Assembly: GCA_022013685.1 (NCBI GenBank)
Contig: JAKLPV010000138.1
Coordinates: forward strand, 1 to 38,736
Length of the DNA: 38,736 bases
Direction: 5' to 3'
Origin: Anaerolineae bacterium
Lineage (GTDB): Bacteria > Chloroflexota > Anaerolineae > Anaerolineales > Villigracilaceae
The notes below the pieces were generated by a model. That model was not told the DNA's origin and searched no databases. It worked only from the letters and a program-made list of their open reading frames with translations. This document shows, piece by piece, positions 1-8,441 of the stretch (its first letter is position 1; each line of letters opens with the position of its first letter). The position numbers and the translations under genes are program-made.

Positions 1-105
1 GAGTTACTTGTCATCCAAGCTCACAAAATGCTCCAAAATGGCGAAAGCGCTAAGTCCGTATTTGATTCTTTATTCGCCAAGCAACTTGCCTATGCCACCA
101 CTTGA
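1..105 (+). CDS. C-terminal end of an unidentified protein (partial)
   Basis: The frame is open from base 1 and ends at a TGA at 103-105, giving the last 34 residues of a protein whose start lies outside the window. The peptide is mixed and probably helical (it contains ARG-poor segments such as LFAKQLAYATT at the end). I recognise no motif. It converges on the minus-strand gene ending at 141, and only 35 nt separate the two stop codons. The open frame up to the edge is the only evidence that it is coding. Confidence 0.45.
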   Translation, partial: ELLVIQAHKMLQNGESAKSVFDSLFAKQLAYATT

Positions 106-140
106 CCTGCCATTATTCCAAAACACAACTCACGAGTAAT

Positions 141-947
141 TTATATCACCACATTGCCATCCAACGCCAAATCAGGGGCGCGCAGGATACTCTCGGCAGT
201 TGCCCGAATTTCGGAATAGAGCGCAAAGCCCCAAACGGGAGAACCTTTCAGGTAATACAACTGCATGGTTTTTACGTCAACCAAGACAGGGAACTCGAAC
301 TCACCAAAATGGCTCTTCTTGTATTTGCGCATGAATTTCTGGATATGCTCAGGCGCATCTTCCGCCAGGATGACCGGATAGCAAAATAATACCCTGGGGC
401 CAAATATCCAGGAAACCCAGCTTCTCTTGCGCGAGATTGTCCTGAATATCTTCCGGCTGGCAGCCTGTATCTTTTCAACGCTCAAGGGCTGGCCCAGCAA
501 CTCGAAAACAAAAGCATATTCCCTTTCGCTATTGAAGCCAATATTCTTGTAGGCCACATGCTCGGGGGAATACTCAAAGGCTTCAAATCCGCTGCGCTGC
601 ATGTGGTACTCGATAAATTGCAGGTAGCGCTGCACAGAATGACTGGTGGTAGGGACCCGAGTTGGTGGGGTCACGCCATCCTTTTTGACCGCCCTGGCAT
701 TTCTCAACTGGTCCGCGCGGCTGCTGACCAACACCAAAATTAATCCGCTGACGATAAATATCCCTGCCGCAAAATAGATTGACCCCAAACGATCCCCGAT
801 GAAAACGATCAGATGAAGTACTTCGCGGTTGGAATCCAAAAGATTGGCACCCAATAGAAAAGCGATCAGGCTGATCAATCCGCCCGCAATCAGCAAGATT
901 CCGCAGCCGCTGGCATAATAGGTTACTCGTTCCGGGATTTTTTCCAT
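141..947 (-). CDS. Two-TM membrane protein of unknown function
   Basis: A 268-residue protein. Two hydrophobic segments are visible near the N-terminus (about residues 12-34 and 58-78), followed by a basic stretch and a soluble domain of roughly 190 residues that should lie in the cytoplasm. The soluble part has alternating aromatic and charged residues (for example VQRYLQFIEYHMQRSGFEAF) but no family motif I recognise. The ATG lies 17 nt after the stop of the upstream lipoprotein gene on the same strand, and there is no clear ribosome-binding site, so translation coupling within a two-gene operon is likely. Function unknown. Confidence 0.7.
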   Translation of the reverse strand: MEKIPERVTYYASGCGILLIAGGLISLIAFLLGANLLDSNREVLHLIVFIGDRLGSIYFAAGIFIVSGLILVLVSSRADQLRNARAVKKDGVTPPTRVPTTSHSVQRYLQFIEYHMQRSGFEAFEYSPEHVAYKNIGFNSEREYAFVFELLGQPLSVEKIQAASRKIFRTISRKRSWVSWIFGPRVLFCYPVILAEDAPEHIQKFMRKYKKSHFGEFEFPVLVDVKTMQLYYLKGSPVWGFALYSEIRATAESILRAPDLALDGNVVI

Positions 948-964
948 GAGGCCATCCGGCAGTT

Positions 965-1606
965 TTACGGCTTATAAACCACAAAATTATCGAACAGCAC
1001 CTCCACGCCGCCCTGTTCGAAGGAACCGGCCAGCAGGCCGACATCGCCGCGCGAAAAGTCTGGGTCGACCGCCGAGCCGACCAGCAAGTCGTTGACGTAG
1101 AAGATCAGCAGTTCGGCGATGCAATCGGCGCGCAAGCGGTTGACCTGTCCGTCAGCGTGGATGGCTTCGTGGCGCGCCATCTGATCCATGCCCAGCAAGG
1201 AAGCCTGTCCGTCTTTGGTCTTGCCGATACCATAGTAACCGTCACTGGAAACGATAAAAAAGTAAAAGTTGCGCTCGTCGACGAGACGGCAGACCAGGCC
1301 CATGCGTCCGGGCGGGGTATTTGGCAGGGGAGCGGCATCCACTTCGATTTGCACAAAAGAGTAAGCGCGCCCTGGGTGCGCCCAAAAATCGACGCCGGGC
1401 GAGTCGATGCGAAAGCGATAAGCGCCGTCCGTGTAACCGGCCTGGCCGAGATAAACCTGGGCCTCGCCCCAGCCGCTGTTGGCGCGGCTAAAATCATCTT
1501 CGTAGAACACCCCGCCTGGCGGGGTGGTAATCTCAGACAGCGATGGGCCGGAGCAGGCAGAGAGTAAAAATAGAAGAAAAAGGGGAAGGAACGATGTCGT
1601 TTTCAC
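965..1606 (-). CDS. Secreted lipoprotein with a jelly-roll-like domain
   Basis: I place the start at a GTG (1606), giving 213 residues. From here the protein begins with a Lys-containing n-region, a Leu/Phe-rich h-region and a lipobox (LLSAC), so it should be a membrane-anchored lipoprotein. The upstream in-frame ATG at 1666 would add 20 residues before the signal peptide and is less plausible. A TACAAT box 7 nt upstream of the GTG also fits this start. The mature part (DDFSRANSGWG, then many short hydrophobic strands ending LFDNFVVYKP) resembles the LamG or DUF1080-type beta-sandwich found in carbohydrate-related secreted proteins. The fold assignment is inference; the lipoprotein call is firm. 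Confidence 0.72.
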   Translation of the reverse strand: MKTTSFLPLFLLFLLSACSGPSLSEITTPPGGVFYEDDFSRANSGWGEAQVYLGQAGYTDGAYRFRIDSPGVDFWAHPGRAYSFVQIEVDAAPLPNTPPGRMGLVCRLVDERNFYFFIVSSDGYYGIGKTKDGQASLLGMDQMARHEAIHADGQVNRLRADCIAELLIFYVNDLLVGSAVDPDFSRGDVGLLAGSFEQGGVEVLFDNFVVYKP

Positions 1607-1613
1607 GGGTGGA

Positions 1614-1619
1614 ATTGTA
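1614..1619 (-). promoter_or_regulatory. -10 box TACAAT directly before the GTG start (leaderless)
   Basis: On the minus strand TACAAT is followed by 7 nt and then GTG at 1606. With the usual distance from -10 box to transcription start, the message would begin at or next to the start codon. No convincing -35 box is visible at 16-18 nt. The same arrangement occurs at four other genes in the window. Confidence 0.5.
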
Positions 1620-1703
1620 CCAAACGAGATGAGATTAGAGTCCAGCGTCAGGAGAAATTGGCGCACAGAACAGGCCCTTCGGCGGCGCGGGCGCTCATCG
1701 AGA

Positions 1704-3068
1704 TCAGGGCAAATAGCGTTCCATTACACTGCGGATGGTTTCGGCCAGCGGACCTTGAGGGTCGAGGGCTAGCGCAGCTTGCAGGTTTTCACGGGCGAGA
1801 AGGGTATCGCCGCCACGCAGGTGGAGCAGACCAAGGTGGAAGCGCGGGGCCGCTTCGAAGGGAGCCAACTCCACCGCGCGAGTCAGCAGGGCGCGGGCGC
1901 TTTGGTCTTCGCCGAGGGCCATCAAAACCTGACCGAGCACATCGGCGCTGTTCCAATCTTCGGGGGCCAGGCTGCGAGCTTTGAGCGCAGCAGGCAGGCC
2001 GTCCTGGCGCAGGCAGCCTTCCGTTTGCAGGCAGAAGAGGGCGAGGGCGCGCCAGGTCAGATCGTTTGCAGGCGCAACGACGGTAGCTTGCAGGTAATAG
2101 GCATGGGCAGTAGGGACATCGCCGCGCAAGAAAGCCAGCTCGCCCAGGTTCATCAGCCAGATGGGATTCTGCGGTTCGAGCCGGGCCGCGCGCTGGAAGG
2201 ATTGACCCGCGCGGACAAAATCGCGCTGTCGCTGCCAGTACAGGCCGAGATAAGCATGGTTGCTGGCCGACTGCGGGTCGAGTTGCAGGGCGCGTTCGAG
2301 AGCCGCAAGGGCCTCCGGCTCGCCGGTCTGCTGGCGGGATTCTGCGAGCAAAGCCCAGGCCGGAGCATATTCAGGATCAAATTCGACGGCGCGTTCCAGG
2401 GCAGCGTGGGCCAGAATCCACTCGTCAATGGCAGCCAACGCCTGGGCTGAGACGGTCAACTGGTAGGCGGGAGAATCTGCGAGCGAGGCGCGGTCGAGGG
2501 CCTGGATCAGGCCGGTAAATGGGTAATCAGGCTGAGGGTCGAAGGCCTGAATCCGCTCGAAAAACGGGAAGGCTTCGAGCGGCGAGCGGGCCATTTCAAG
2601 CAGTCCCAGCCGCCAGTGAAATTCCGCCAGGTCTGGGGCAAGTTCGATTCCGGCCCGAGCCACTTCGGCTTCGCGGACAAAATCGGCTTGCTGGTGATAG
2701 AGACGCGCCATGCGCAGCAGCATTTCGGGGTCTTGCAGGCCGCTTGCGCGCAAGGATTCCCATTCGCGCAGGGCCAGGTCGGGCTGGGCGGTTTGGAGGT
2801 AGGCCTCGGCCAGGGCTTGCTGCCCGGCCAGGGTCAGGCCGTTCTGCTGACGGGCTTGCAGGAAGAAATCGATCGCCCCGTTAAAGTCGCCTTTTTCAGC
2901 CGCCTGGAACGCGCTTTTCTCAAGCAGCTCGCCCCGCCAGGGCTGCCAGCGATAGGCAAGTTGAAATTGGCCGGTCGATTCCAGGCTGACAAGATGTGCT
3001 TGGAAAAGAACTGCGAATAATAGTAAAATGAGAGGCATCAAAACGGCAAGAGACGGTTTATTTTTCAT
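1704..3068 (-). CDS. Membrane-anchored TPR-repeat protein
   Basis: 454 residues. An N-terminal hydrophobic stretch (about residues 8-27) acts as signal anchor, and almost all of the rest is a series of 34-residue helical hairpins with the TPR pattern (A at positions 8 and 20, P at 32). Examples are ALAAIDEWILAHAALERAVEF and NHAYLGLYWQRQRDFVRAGQ. TPR arrays are protein-interaction scaffolds, here presumably on the outer face of the membrane. The gene is divergent from the 7TM kinase-like gene, and the 65-nt gap holds a TATAAT box for each strand. The specific partner is unknown. Confidence 0.85.
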   Translation of the reverse strand: MKNKPSLAVLMPLILLLFAVLFQAHLVSLESTGQFQLAYRWQPWRGELLEKSAFQAAEKGDFNGAIDFFLQARQQNGLTLAGQQALAEAYLQTAQPDLALREWESLRASGLQDPEMLLRMARLYHQQADFVREAEVARAGIELAPDLAEFHWRLGLLEMARSPLEAFPFFERIQAFDPQPDYPFTGLIQALDRASLADSPAYQLTVSAQALAAIDEWILAHAALERAVEFDPEYAPAWALLAESRQQTGEPEALAALERALQLDPQSASNHAYLGLYWQRQRDFVRAGQSFQRAARLEPQNPIWLMNLGELAFLRGDVPTAHAYYLQATVVAPANDLTWRALALFCLQTEGCLRQDGLPAALKARSLAPEDWNSADVLGQVLMALGEDQSARALLTRAVELAPFEAAPRFHLGLLHLRGGDTLLARENLQAALALDPQGPLAETIRSVMERYLP

Positions 3069-3077
3069 GCGATTTTC

Positions 3078-3125
3078 ATTATATCCTTCTCATTCAGGTT
3101 TGCAGCAAAGAAGCCGTGCTATAAT
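3078..3125. promoter_or_regulatory. Divergent pair of leaderless -10 boxes
   Basis: The 65-nt space between divergent genes carries TATAAT on the minus strand (3083 to 3078) 9 nt before the ATG of the TPR gene. It also carries TATAAT on the plus strand (3120-3125) 8 nt before the ATG at 3134. Both spacings put the expected transcription start at the start codon. A GAGGG abuts the plus-strand ATG but is too close to act as a normal Shine-Dalgarno site. Confidence 0.55.
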
Positions 3126-3133
3126 TCCGAGGG

Positions 3134-5506
3134 ATGAATATGCCGTTTTTTGATCAAATTTTCACTTTACTTGCCAATGCGCCGGGGAACCTTGTTTATC
3201 ACCTGGTGCTGGCTTTTTCGATTACCGGGGCGCTGCAAAGCGCAATTAGTCAGTTGCGTGCTACGGGTTACCCGCAAGTGCGCCGCATGGTGATGGGGTT
3301 GAGCCTGCTGCTGTTTGGGCAGGTTATCCTGTTCATCGCCAGCGGACTGGCCTGGCAGGGGGTTCTTAACGCTGGACAAATCTTACCCAGCCTGGATCGA
3401 GCCATTATTTTATTCAGTGTGCTGTGGATCATCTGGATGTGGGCCTTCCCTGAACCGGCCCGCGCCTGGGACGCCACGACAACTGTCTTGAGCCTGTTGA
3501 CGCTGATCGCGCTGGCTTTTGGGATTGTGTCACGGGCGGGCCTGCCGTCTGAGGCCAACTTCAACGTTTCGCCGCAAAGCCTGGCCTGGAATATCGCCAT
3601 CCTGGCGGTCCTGGCCTTGGGCGCGTTATTGCTGCTTATGCGTCGTCCGTTGGGTTTCGGCAGCGGCCTGGCGGTGATCACCCTGATCGGCGCCGGCTTT
3701 TTGCTGGATAGTTTTTGGACAGGCAGCGGGGATTATTCGGGTATTGTGCGCCTGTTTATCATGGCCGCTTACCCCCTGCTGCTGACACTGCCCAACCGCT
3801 TCCCGACACCCACAAGCGGGGCAGCCAACCAAACGGTGTCTGTCTTCCAGAAGAACGTGGCAGAATCTGCCGGGACAGACCGGCCAAGCCAGTCCCTGCG
3901 CGAACGCCGCCGCTACAGCACCGATCCCAAAACACTCAGTTCCCTGCTGGCACTGGCTGCCGAAGTGGATGCCAGCAAAATCAACCAGCATATTGCCCGC
4001 GCTGTGGCGCAGGCGATGCTGGCAGACCTGTGTTTCCTGATCTTTGTCGGCGACGATAAGAATACGCTTTTTATTGCCAGCGGTTACGATTTGATCCGCG
4101 AGGAAAACCTCGACGGTGGATTAATGAACAAGGATACTGTGCCCATGCTGGCGAACGCTGTCCTGCGTGGACGTCCGTTGCGCCTGCCTGCCAGCACAAC
4201 ATCCTCTGACCTGAAGGGACTGGGCGACATGCTCGGGTTGAGCAACCCTGGTAATTTGTTAAACGTCCCGATCACGAACGACCAGGGCACCCTGGGCAGT
4301 GTGCTGTTGCTTTCGCCCTATTCGAACCGCTTATGGAACGCCGACGACCAGACTTTCCTGAGCAATATTGCCATGTCTTTTGTGCCGATCATCGAACGCG
4401 GACGCCGAATTGCCGAGATCGAGCACCAGCGTGAAATGGCGCGCCAGAGCGCCGAAGAGACCCTTTCGCAATTGGCGCGCATCCAGGCCAGCAACGCCGA
4501 AATAACCCAGGAAATGGAAGCCATCAAAGGCAAGATGCAGGATGGCGGCGACTTGGAAAGGAATTACCAGGATGCGCTTACAACCCTGGAAGCCGTCCGC
4601 ATTGAAAACGAAAAACTCAAATCGCGGGTCGAATCGGCCAAGTCTGATGGCAGCAGCAGCGGCAACGCGTATTATGAGAGCGAACTCAAACTGACCCTGG
4701 GCGAAGTTGCCCGCCTGCAAAATCAACTGGCTGAAGCAAATATCAAACTACTTGAAATCGAAAAACAGCCCAGCGGCAAGCTCTCCACGGATCAGGCAGA
4801 AGTGATTGCCTCGATTGCCCAGGAATTACGCCAGCCCATGTCTTCGATCATCGGTTATACCGATTTGATGTTGGGCGAATCGGTCGGCATTTTGGGCGCC
4901 TTGCAACGCAAATTCGTCGAGCGCGTCAAGGCATCCACCGAGCGGATCGGCAGCCTGATCGACGACCTGATTCAGATCACGACCCTGGAAACCGGGCTGA
5001 TGTCGCTCAAACCTGAAACGGTTGATCTAAACCTGATCATCGACAACGCCATGGCCTACACATCCAGCCAACTGCGCGAAAAAAATATCAGCCTGCGGAT
5101 CGACCTGCCCGAAGCGCTGCAACCCATCCGAGCTGACCGCGAAGCGATTCAGCAAATCCTGATCCACTTGCTGCAAAATGCCGGAGCGGCTTCAGCGGTG
5201 GAGGGCAGCGTCACCTTGCGCGTCAGGACCGAGCGCGAAAATGACCAGGATTACGTTCTGTTGCAGATTGCAGATACCGGCGGCGGCATCCCTGCCGAAG
5301 ACATGGAGCGGGTCTTCTCGCGCCTTTACCGGGCTGATAATGTGCTCATTCAGGGCGTAGGCGATACCGGTGTCGGACTGTCGATTGCAAAGACCCTGAC
5401 CGAAGCCCAGGGCGGCCGCATTTGGGTGGATACGGAAATGGGCACAGGTTCGACCTTCAGCGTTTTATTGCCCATCCGGCAGCCTGAAGTAGAAGTGCAG
5501 GGATAA
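3134..5506 (+). CDS. 7TM-GAF histidine-kinase-like protein lacking the phospho-accepting His
   Basis: 790 residues. About seven hydrophobic helices fill residues 20-220. A GAF-like domain (about 285-430), a long coiled coil (430-545), a HisKA-like dimerisation helix (about 553-620) and a HATPase domain (about 660-785) follow. The ATPase N box (LLQNAG), G1 (DTGGGIP) and G2 (GDTGVGLSIAK) look intact. The H box reads IAQELRQPMSS, so Gln563 (codon CAG at 4820-4822) stands where His is normally found. Classical autophosphorylation on that residue is therefore impossible; the protein may instead bind ATP and act as a conformational sensor or heterodimer partner. It heads a three-gene unit with the LysM gene (1-nt gap) and the LCP gene. 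No response regulator lies nearby. Confidence 0.9.
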   Translation: MNMPFFDQIFTLLANAPGNLVYHLVLAFSITGALQSAISQLRATGYPQVRRMVMGLSLLLFGQVILFIASGLAWQGVLNAGQILPSLDRAIILFSVLWIIWMWAFPEPARAWDATTTVLSLLTLIALAFGIVSRAGLPSEANFNVSPQSLAWNIAILAVLALGALLLLMRRPLGFGSGLAVITLIGAGFLLDSFWTGSGDYSGIVRLFIMAAYPLLLTLPNRFPTPTSGAANQTVSVFQKNVAESAGTDRPSQSLRERRRYSTDPKTLSSLLALAAEVDASKINQHIARAVAQAMLADLCFLIFVGDDKNTLFIASGYDLIREENLDGGLMNKDTVPMLANAVLRGRPLRLPASTTSSDLKGLGDMLGLSNPGNLLNVPITNDQGTLGSVLLLSPYSNRLWNADDQTFLSNIAMSFVPIIERGRRIAEIEHQREMARQSAEETLSQLARIQASNAEITQEMEAIKGKMQDGGDLERNYQDALTTLEAVRIENEKLKSRVESAKSDGSSSGNAYYESELKLTLGEVARLQNQLAEANIKLLEIEKQPSGKLSTDQAEVIASIAQELRQPMSSIIGYTDLMLGESVGILGALQRKFVERVKASTERIGSLIDDLIQITTLETGLMSLKPETVDLNLIIDNAMAYTSSQLREKNISLRIDLPEALQPIRADREAIQQILIHLLQNAGAASAVEGSVTLRVRTERENDQDYVLLQIADTGGGIPAEDMERVFSRLYRADNVLIQGVGDTGVGLSIAKTLTEAQGGRIWVDTEMGTGSTFSVLLPIRQPEVEVQG

Positions 5507-5507
5507 G

Positions 5508-6329
5508 ATGGGGGCCTGGCGCCAACTGGGAGGCGGCTTCTTGCTCGGCGTTTTATCCGTCGGCCTGGTGCTGGGCGGATTTGCGCTGGCAATGGCTGAA
5601 GACGGAATGATCCCGGCCCTGGCCCCGCAACCCAGCCCGACTGCTGCCCAGCAAAGCGCGTATCCGACCCTTGAGTTGCTCCCCCCACTGGATGGTTCGA
5701 CCCTGGCGGTCGAATCGCCAACTCCCAGCCAGACCAACACCCTGCCGCCTCCGCCAACAACCTGCCTGCCGCCGGCCGGTTGGGTTCCCATCTCCATCCA
5801 ACCCTACGATACGCTTGCTTCGATTGCCCAGACCTATCGCGTCGATCCCTTCGAACTGCAACAAGCCAATTGTCTGGTAAGCAATGAACTGATTGCCGGT
5901 TCATTCTTGTATGTGCCGCCCCTGCCAACCGTCACAAGGATCGCATGCGGCGCACCCGCCGGTTGGATTATCTACATCGTTCAACCTGGCGATACACTCT
6001 TCCGTATCAGCCTTCTTTACCGGGTCAGTGTGTCTCAACTGCAACAGGCAAATTGTCTGGGGGGGTCAAGCGCCATTTATACAGGACAACAACTGAGGGT
6101 ACCCAACGTGCCGACCAGCACGGCAACCTTTACCCCTCTGACACCCGTTACCGCAACGCCCACGGTCAGCGCCACTCTGGCTCCCAGCCTGACGATCGAG
6201 GTGACGGCCAGCGCCACGCCTACGGCTACGGCCACAGAAACAGTGACCCCGGTATTCACCGAAACAGCAAGCCCCGGTGTCAGCTCTGCCACACCGACAG
6301 CCACCCAAACAATCTCCTTAACTCCATAA
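5508..6329 (+). CDS. Membrane-anchored double-LysM protein
   Basis: 273 residues. There is an N-terminal hydrophobic anchor (about 10-30), a Pro/Thr-rich spacer, LysM 1 (about 91-137), LysM 2 (about 152-199; IVQPGDTLFRIS is the classic motif), and a Thr/Ala/Pro-rich tail to the end. LysM domains bind N-acetylglucosamine-containing glycans such as peptidoglycan. Each repeat has one Cys just before it (C86, C147) and one in a QANCL segment (C122, C183), suggesting one disulfide per repeat outside the cell. The ATG sits one base after the kinase-like gene's stop, so translation is likely coupled. No enzymatic domain is present; it probably attaches to the wall. Confidence 0.85.
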   Translation: MGAWRQLGGGFLLGVLSVGLVLGGFALAMAEDGMIPALAPQPSPTAAQQSAYPTLELLPPLDGSTLAVESPTPSQTNTLPPPPTTCLPPAGWVPISIQPYDTLASIAQTYRVDPFELQQANCLVSNELIAGSFLYVPPLPTVTRIACGAPAGWIIYIVQPGDTLFRISLLYRVSVSQLQQANCLGGSSAIYTGQQLRVPNVPTSTATFTPLTPVTATPTVSATLAPSLTIEVTASATPTATATETVTPVFTETASPGVSSATPTATQTISLTP

Positions 6330-6333
6330 AGTA

Positions 6334-7803
6334 GTGATGACATTGTCGTCGCTACATTTTTTATCGATGCGCACAACGCTCTTTTTTGTTGTCTTTATCA
6401 GCCTGTTTTTCACCGCCTGCGGGACGCCTGCGCCACAGGCTTATTCAGCTTATTATTTCGTCACCGCCCCTGCGAATGCCACCGCCACACCAACCCCCTT
6501 CCAACCCGAAATAAACCACCTGACCAGCGAACAAGCCAGCCAGCCAACGATCAGAGCAACAGCAACCCTGCCCGCGCTGATCCCCACCATCACACCCATA
6601 GCAACCAACACTGAAATGGCGCCCCAGCCCACCCTGGCCGTCATCGAAACGCCCGCCCTTCCCATCAACGCACCCGAATCGCTGGTTTACCTGCTGCTAG
6701 GCTCTGACCTGCGCCCCGGCTCATCGTATCGCACCGATACGATCATGGTCGCGGCCATCCGCCCCAGGGACGGGCAGGTCTCGTTGATCTCGTTCCCGCG
6801 CGACCTGTGGGTCAACATCCCCACCGTCGGCTTGCAGCGCATCAACACCGCCTACCAGTACGGCGAAATTTACCAGTACCCCGGCGGCGGCCCGGGGCTG
6901 CTCAAAGACACCATCCTGACCAATTTTGGCCTGGAAATTCAGCAAACCGCCATGGTCGATTTTGACGGATTCCGGCGCGTCGTCAACACCTTGGGCGGGA
7001 TCGACGTGCCCATTGCCTGTCACTACACCGATTGGCGGCTGATCGCGCCGGACCTGAATCCGGAATACGAGGACAACTGGTCGCTTTACACCGCCGGGCC
7101 GGGTCTCATCCACATGGATGGCGACCTGGCGCTGTGGTACGCCCGCTCACGAATGAAATCGAACGATTTCGACCGCGGCCGCCGCCAGCAGGAAGTCTTG
7201 CGCGCGCTTTTCAAGCAGACCATGAGCACCAACACCCTGGCCAGCCTGCCACAGCTTTATACTGAATTGAGTTCATCGATCAAAACAGAAATCGGCTTGA
7301 GCGATGTTATCTCGCTCGCACCGCTGGCCTTTCGGATGAACAATGCCGACATCCGCAGCTATTATGTGGCCGGCGACCTGGTCACATCCTGGATCACTCC
7401 CGGCGGGGCTTATGTGCTCCTGCCCAACACCGAAGCCATCCAGGCCATGCTGAGCGAAGCGATTTCTCCTTCAGTCGTGCAGGAAGAACACCAGGTTTTC
7501 TCGATCGAAGTGCAAAACGGCTCCTATTACGACGGCTGGGAAACCCTGGCCGCCGAACGGCTGAACTATGCCGGCTACCAGACATCCATCGCCGATGCCG
7601 ACCACCGCCAACATGCCGCAACCCTGCTTTATGACCTGAGCGACGACCAGGACCCGGTTCGCGCCGCCAGCCTGCTGGCTGTGCTGGGGCTGAGCGAGCA
7701 GGTGCTGGTCTCAGTCCCGGATAGTGAAAACCCCATCGACTACATCTTGATCGTCGGTAATGATTACCAGCCCTGCTTCATACCGGCAGAATTGACTCCC
7801 TGA
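6334..7803 (+). CDS. LytR-CpsA-Psr (LCP) family lipoprotein with LytR_C domain
   Basis: 489 residues from the GTG at 6334; an ATG at 6367 just before the signal peptide is a possible alternative. A lipobox (FFTACG, Cys29) follows the hydrophobic stretch, and a Thr/Pro linker follows that. The LCP catalytic domain covers about 115-275, with the conserved LLGSDLRPG, RTDTIMVAAI, ISFPRDLWV and WYARSRMKSNDFDRGRRQQ elements, including the Arg and Asp residues that bind the polyprenyl-pyrophosphate substrate. A C-terminal LytR_C domain (about 398-485) is present. LCP enzymes transfer lipid-linked glycopolymers to the cell wall. Lipoprotein anchoring rather than the usual single N-terminal TM is a variation. 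It ends a unit with the LysM gene 4 nt upstream. Confidence 0.9.
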   Translation: MMTLSSLHFLSMRTTLFFVVFISLFFTACGTPAPQAYSAYYFVTAPANATATPTPFQPEINHLTSEQASQPTIRATATLPALIPTITPIATNTEMAPQPTLAVIETPALPINAPESLVYLLLGSDLRPGSSYRTDTIMVAAIRPRDGQVSLISFPRDLWVNIPTVGLQRINTAYQYGEIYQYPGGGPGLLKDTILTNFGLEIQQTAMVDFDGFRRVVNTLGGIDVPIACHYTDWRLIAPDLNPEYEDNWSLYTAGPGLIHMDGDLALWYARSRMKSNDFDRGRRQQEVLRALFKQTMSTNTLASLPQLYTELSSSIKTEIGLSDVISLAPLAFRMNNADIRSYYVAGDLVTSWITPGGAYVLLPNTEAIQAMLSEAISPSVVQEEHQVFSIEVQNGSYYDGWETLAAERLNYAGYQTSIADADHRQHAATLLYDLSDDQDPVRAASLLAVLGLSEQVLVSVPDSENPIDYILIVGNDYQPCFIPAELTP

Positions 7804-7835
7804 CCTGATAATTAGCACGGAAAAGTGGCACAATG

Positions 7836-7865
7836 AAAAATAGGGCGAGATATGATCTCGCCCTA
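7836..7865 (-). terminator. Intrinsic terminator between convergent genes
   Basis: A perfect 10-bp stem (7841-7850 with 7856-7865) and a 5-nt loop lie between the converging LCP and zinc-ribbon genes. On the minus strand the stem is followed by TTTTT, so it terminates the zinc-ribbon transcript. It may also stop the LCP transcript, though the plus side lacks a T run. Confidence 0.8.
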
Positions 7866-7892
7866 CAGAATTTAACCTTGGTTGGATGTCAA

Positions 7893-8432
7893 CTAAAATC
7901 CGCCGGATTGGGCGCCCATAACCATATACAACAAAGCGGGCAACACCACGCACAGGCAGCAAAACAAAACAAAGGCCACACTGCAACCGATCGCCCAGTT
8001 ACGCCAGGCCGGGGGTTCTTGGGGCCCATCGAAGGAGGCCGCCGCTGGCGAGGCAGCCGCCACCGCAGGGGCCTCGGGGCGGGCGAAAGCCGGCGGTTCA
8101 TCGTCGGCAGGCGGCTTGGGAGCATCCTGGAACTTCAGGTCGCTTTCGATGGCCTCGACCGCATTTTTGGCTTCCTTCAAGCTGGTGCTGAAATATTCGC
8201 GGTGAACCTGGACGGCCCCAACCTTGTTACCGGCGCGCAGGAAGCGTTTGATCTCGTCCATCGCCGCGGCACTGCTCTCGAAGCGCGGCTGCGGCGGCAA
8301 ATCGGCAGCGGATGCCAGCAGGGTTGGCGCACTGCGCGGGTCGGCGTTGAGGGCCGCGCCGCAATACGGGCAGGCCGTGGCGGGCATATCGACGGGCGCA
8401 TTACAGGAGGGGCAATTGATTGGTTCAGACAT
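7893..8432 (-). CDS. Zinc-ribbon, L7/L12-like, single-TM protein
   Basis: 179 residues. The N-terminal zinc ribbon uses C7, C10, C21 and C24 (CPSC and CPYC). A small helical module (about 58-98; AVQVHREYFSTSLKEAKNAV) resembles the C-terminal domain of ribosomal protein L7/L12. An Ala/Pro-rich linker and one Cys-rich transmembrane helix (about 148-170) follow. The gene lies 9 nt downstream of a larger gene with the same zinc ribbon, helical module and TM order, so the two form an operon and appear to be paralogues in their N-terminal halves. The ribbon and helical module face the cytoplasm. Function unknown. Confidence 0.8.
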   Translation of the reverse strand: MSEPINCPSCNAPVDMPATACPYCGAALNADPRSAPTLLASAADLPPQPRFESSAAAMDEIKRFLRAGNKVGAVQVHREYFSTSLKEAKNAVEAIESDLKFQDAPKPPADDEPPAFARPEAPAVAAASPAAASFDGPQEPPAWRNWAIGCSVAFVLFCCLCVVLPALLYMVMGAQSGGF

Positions 8433-8441
8433 GAATAACTC

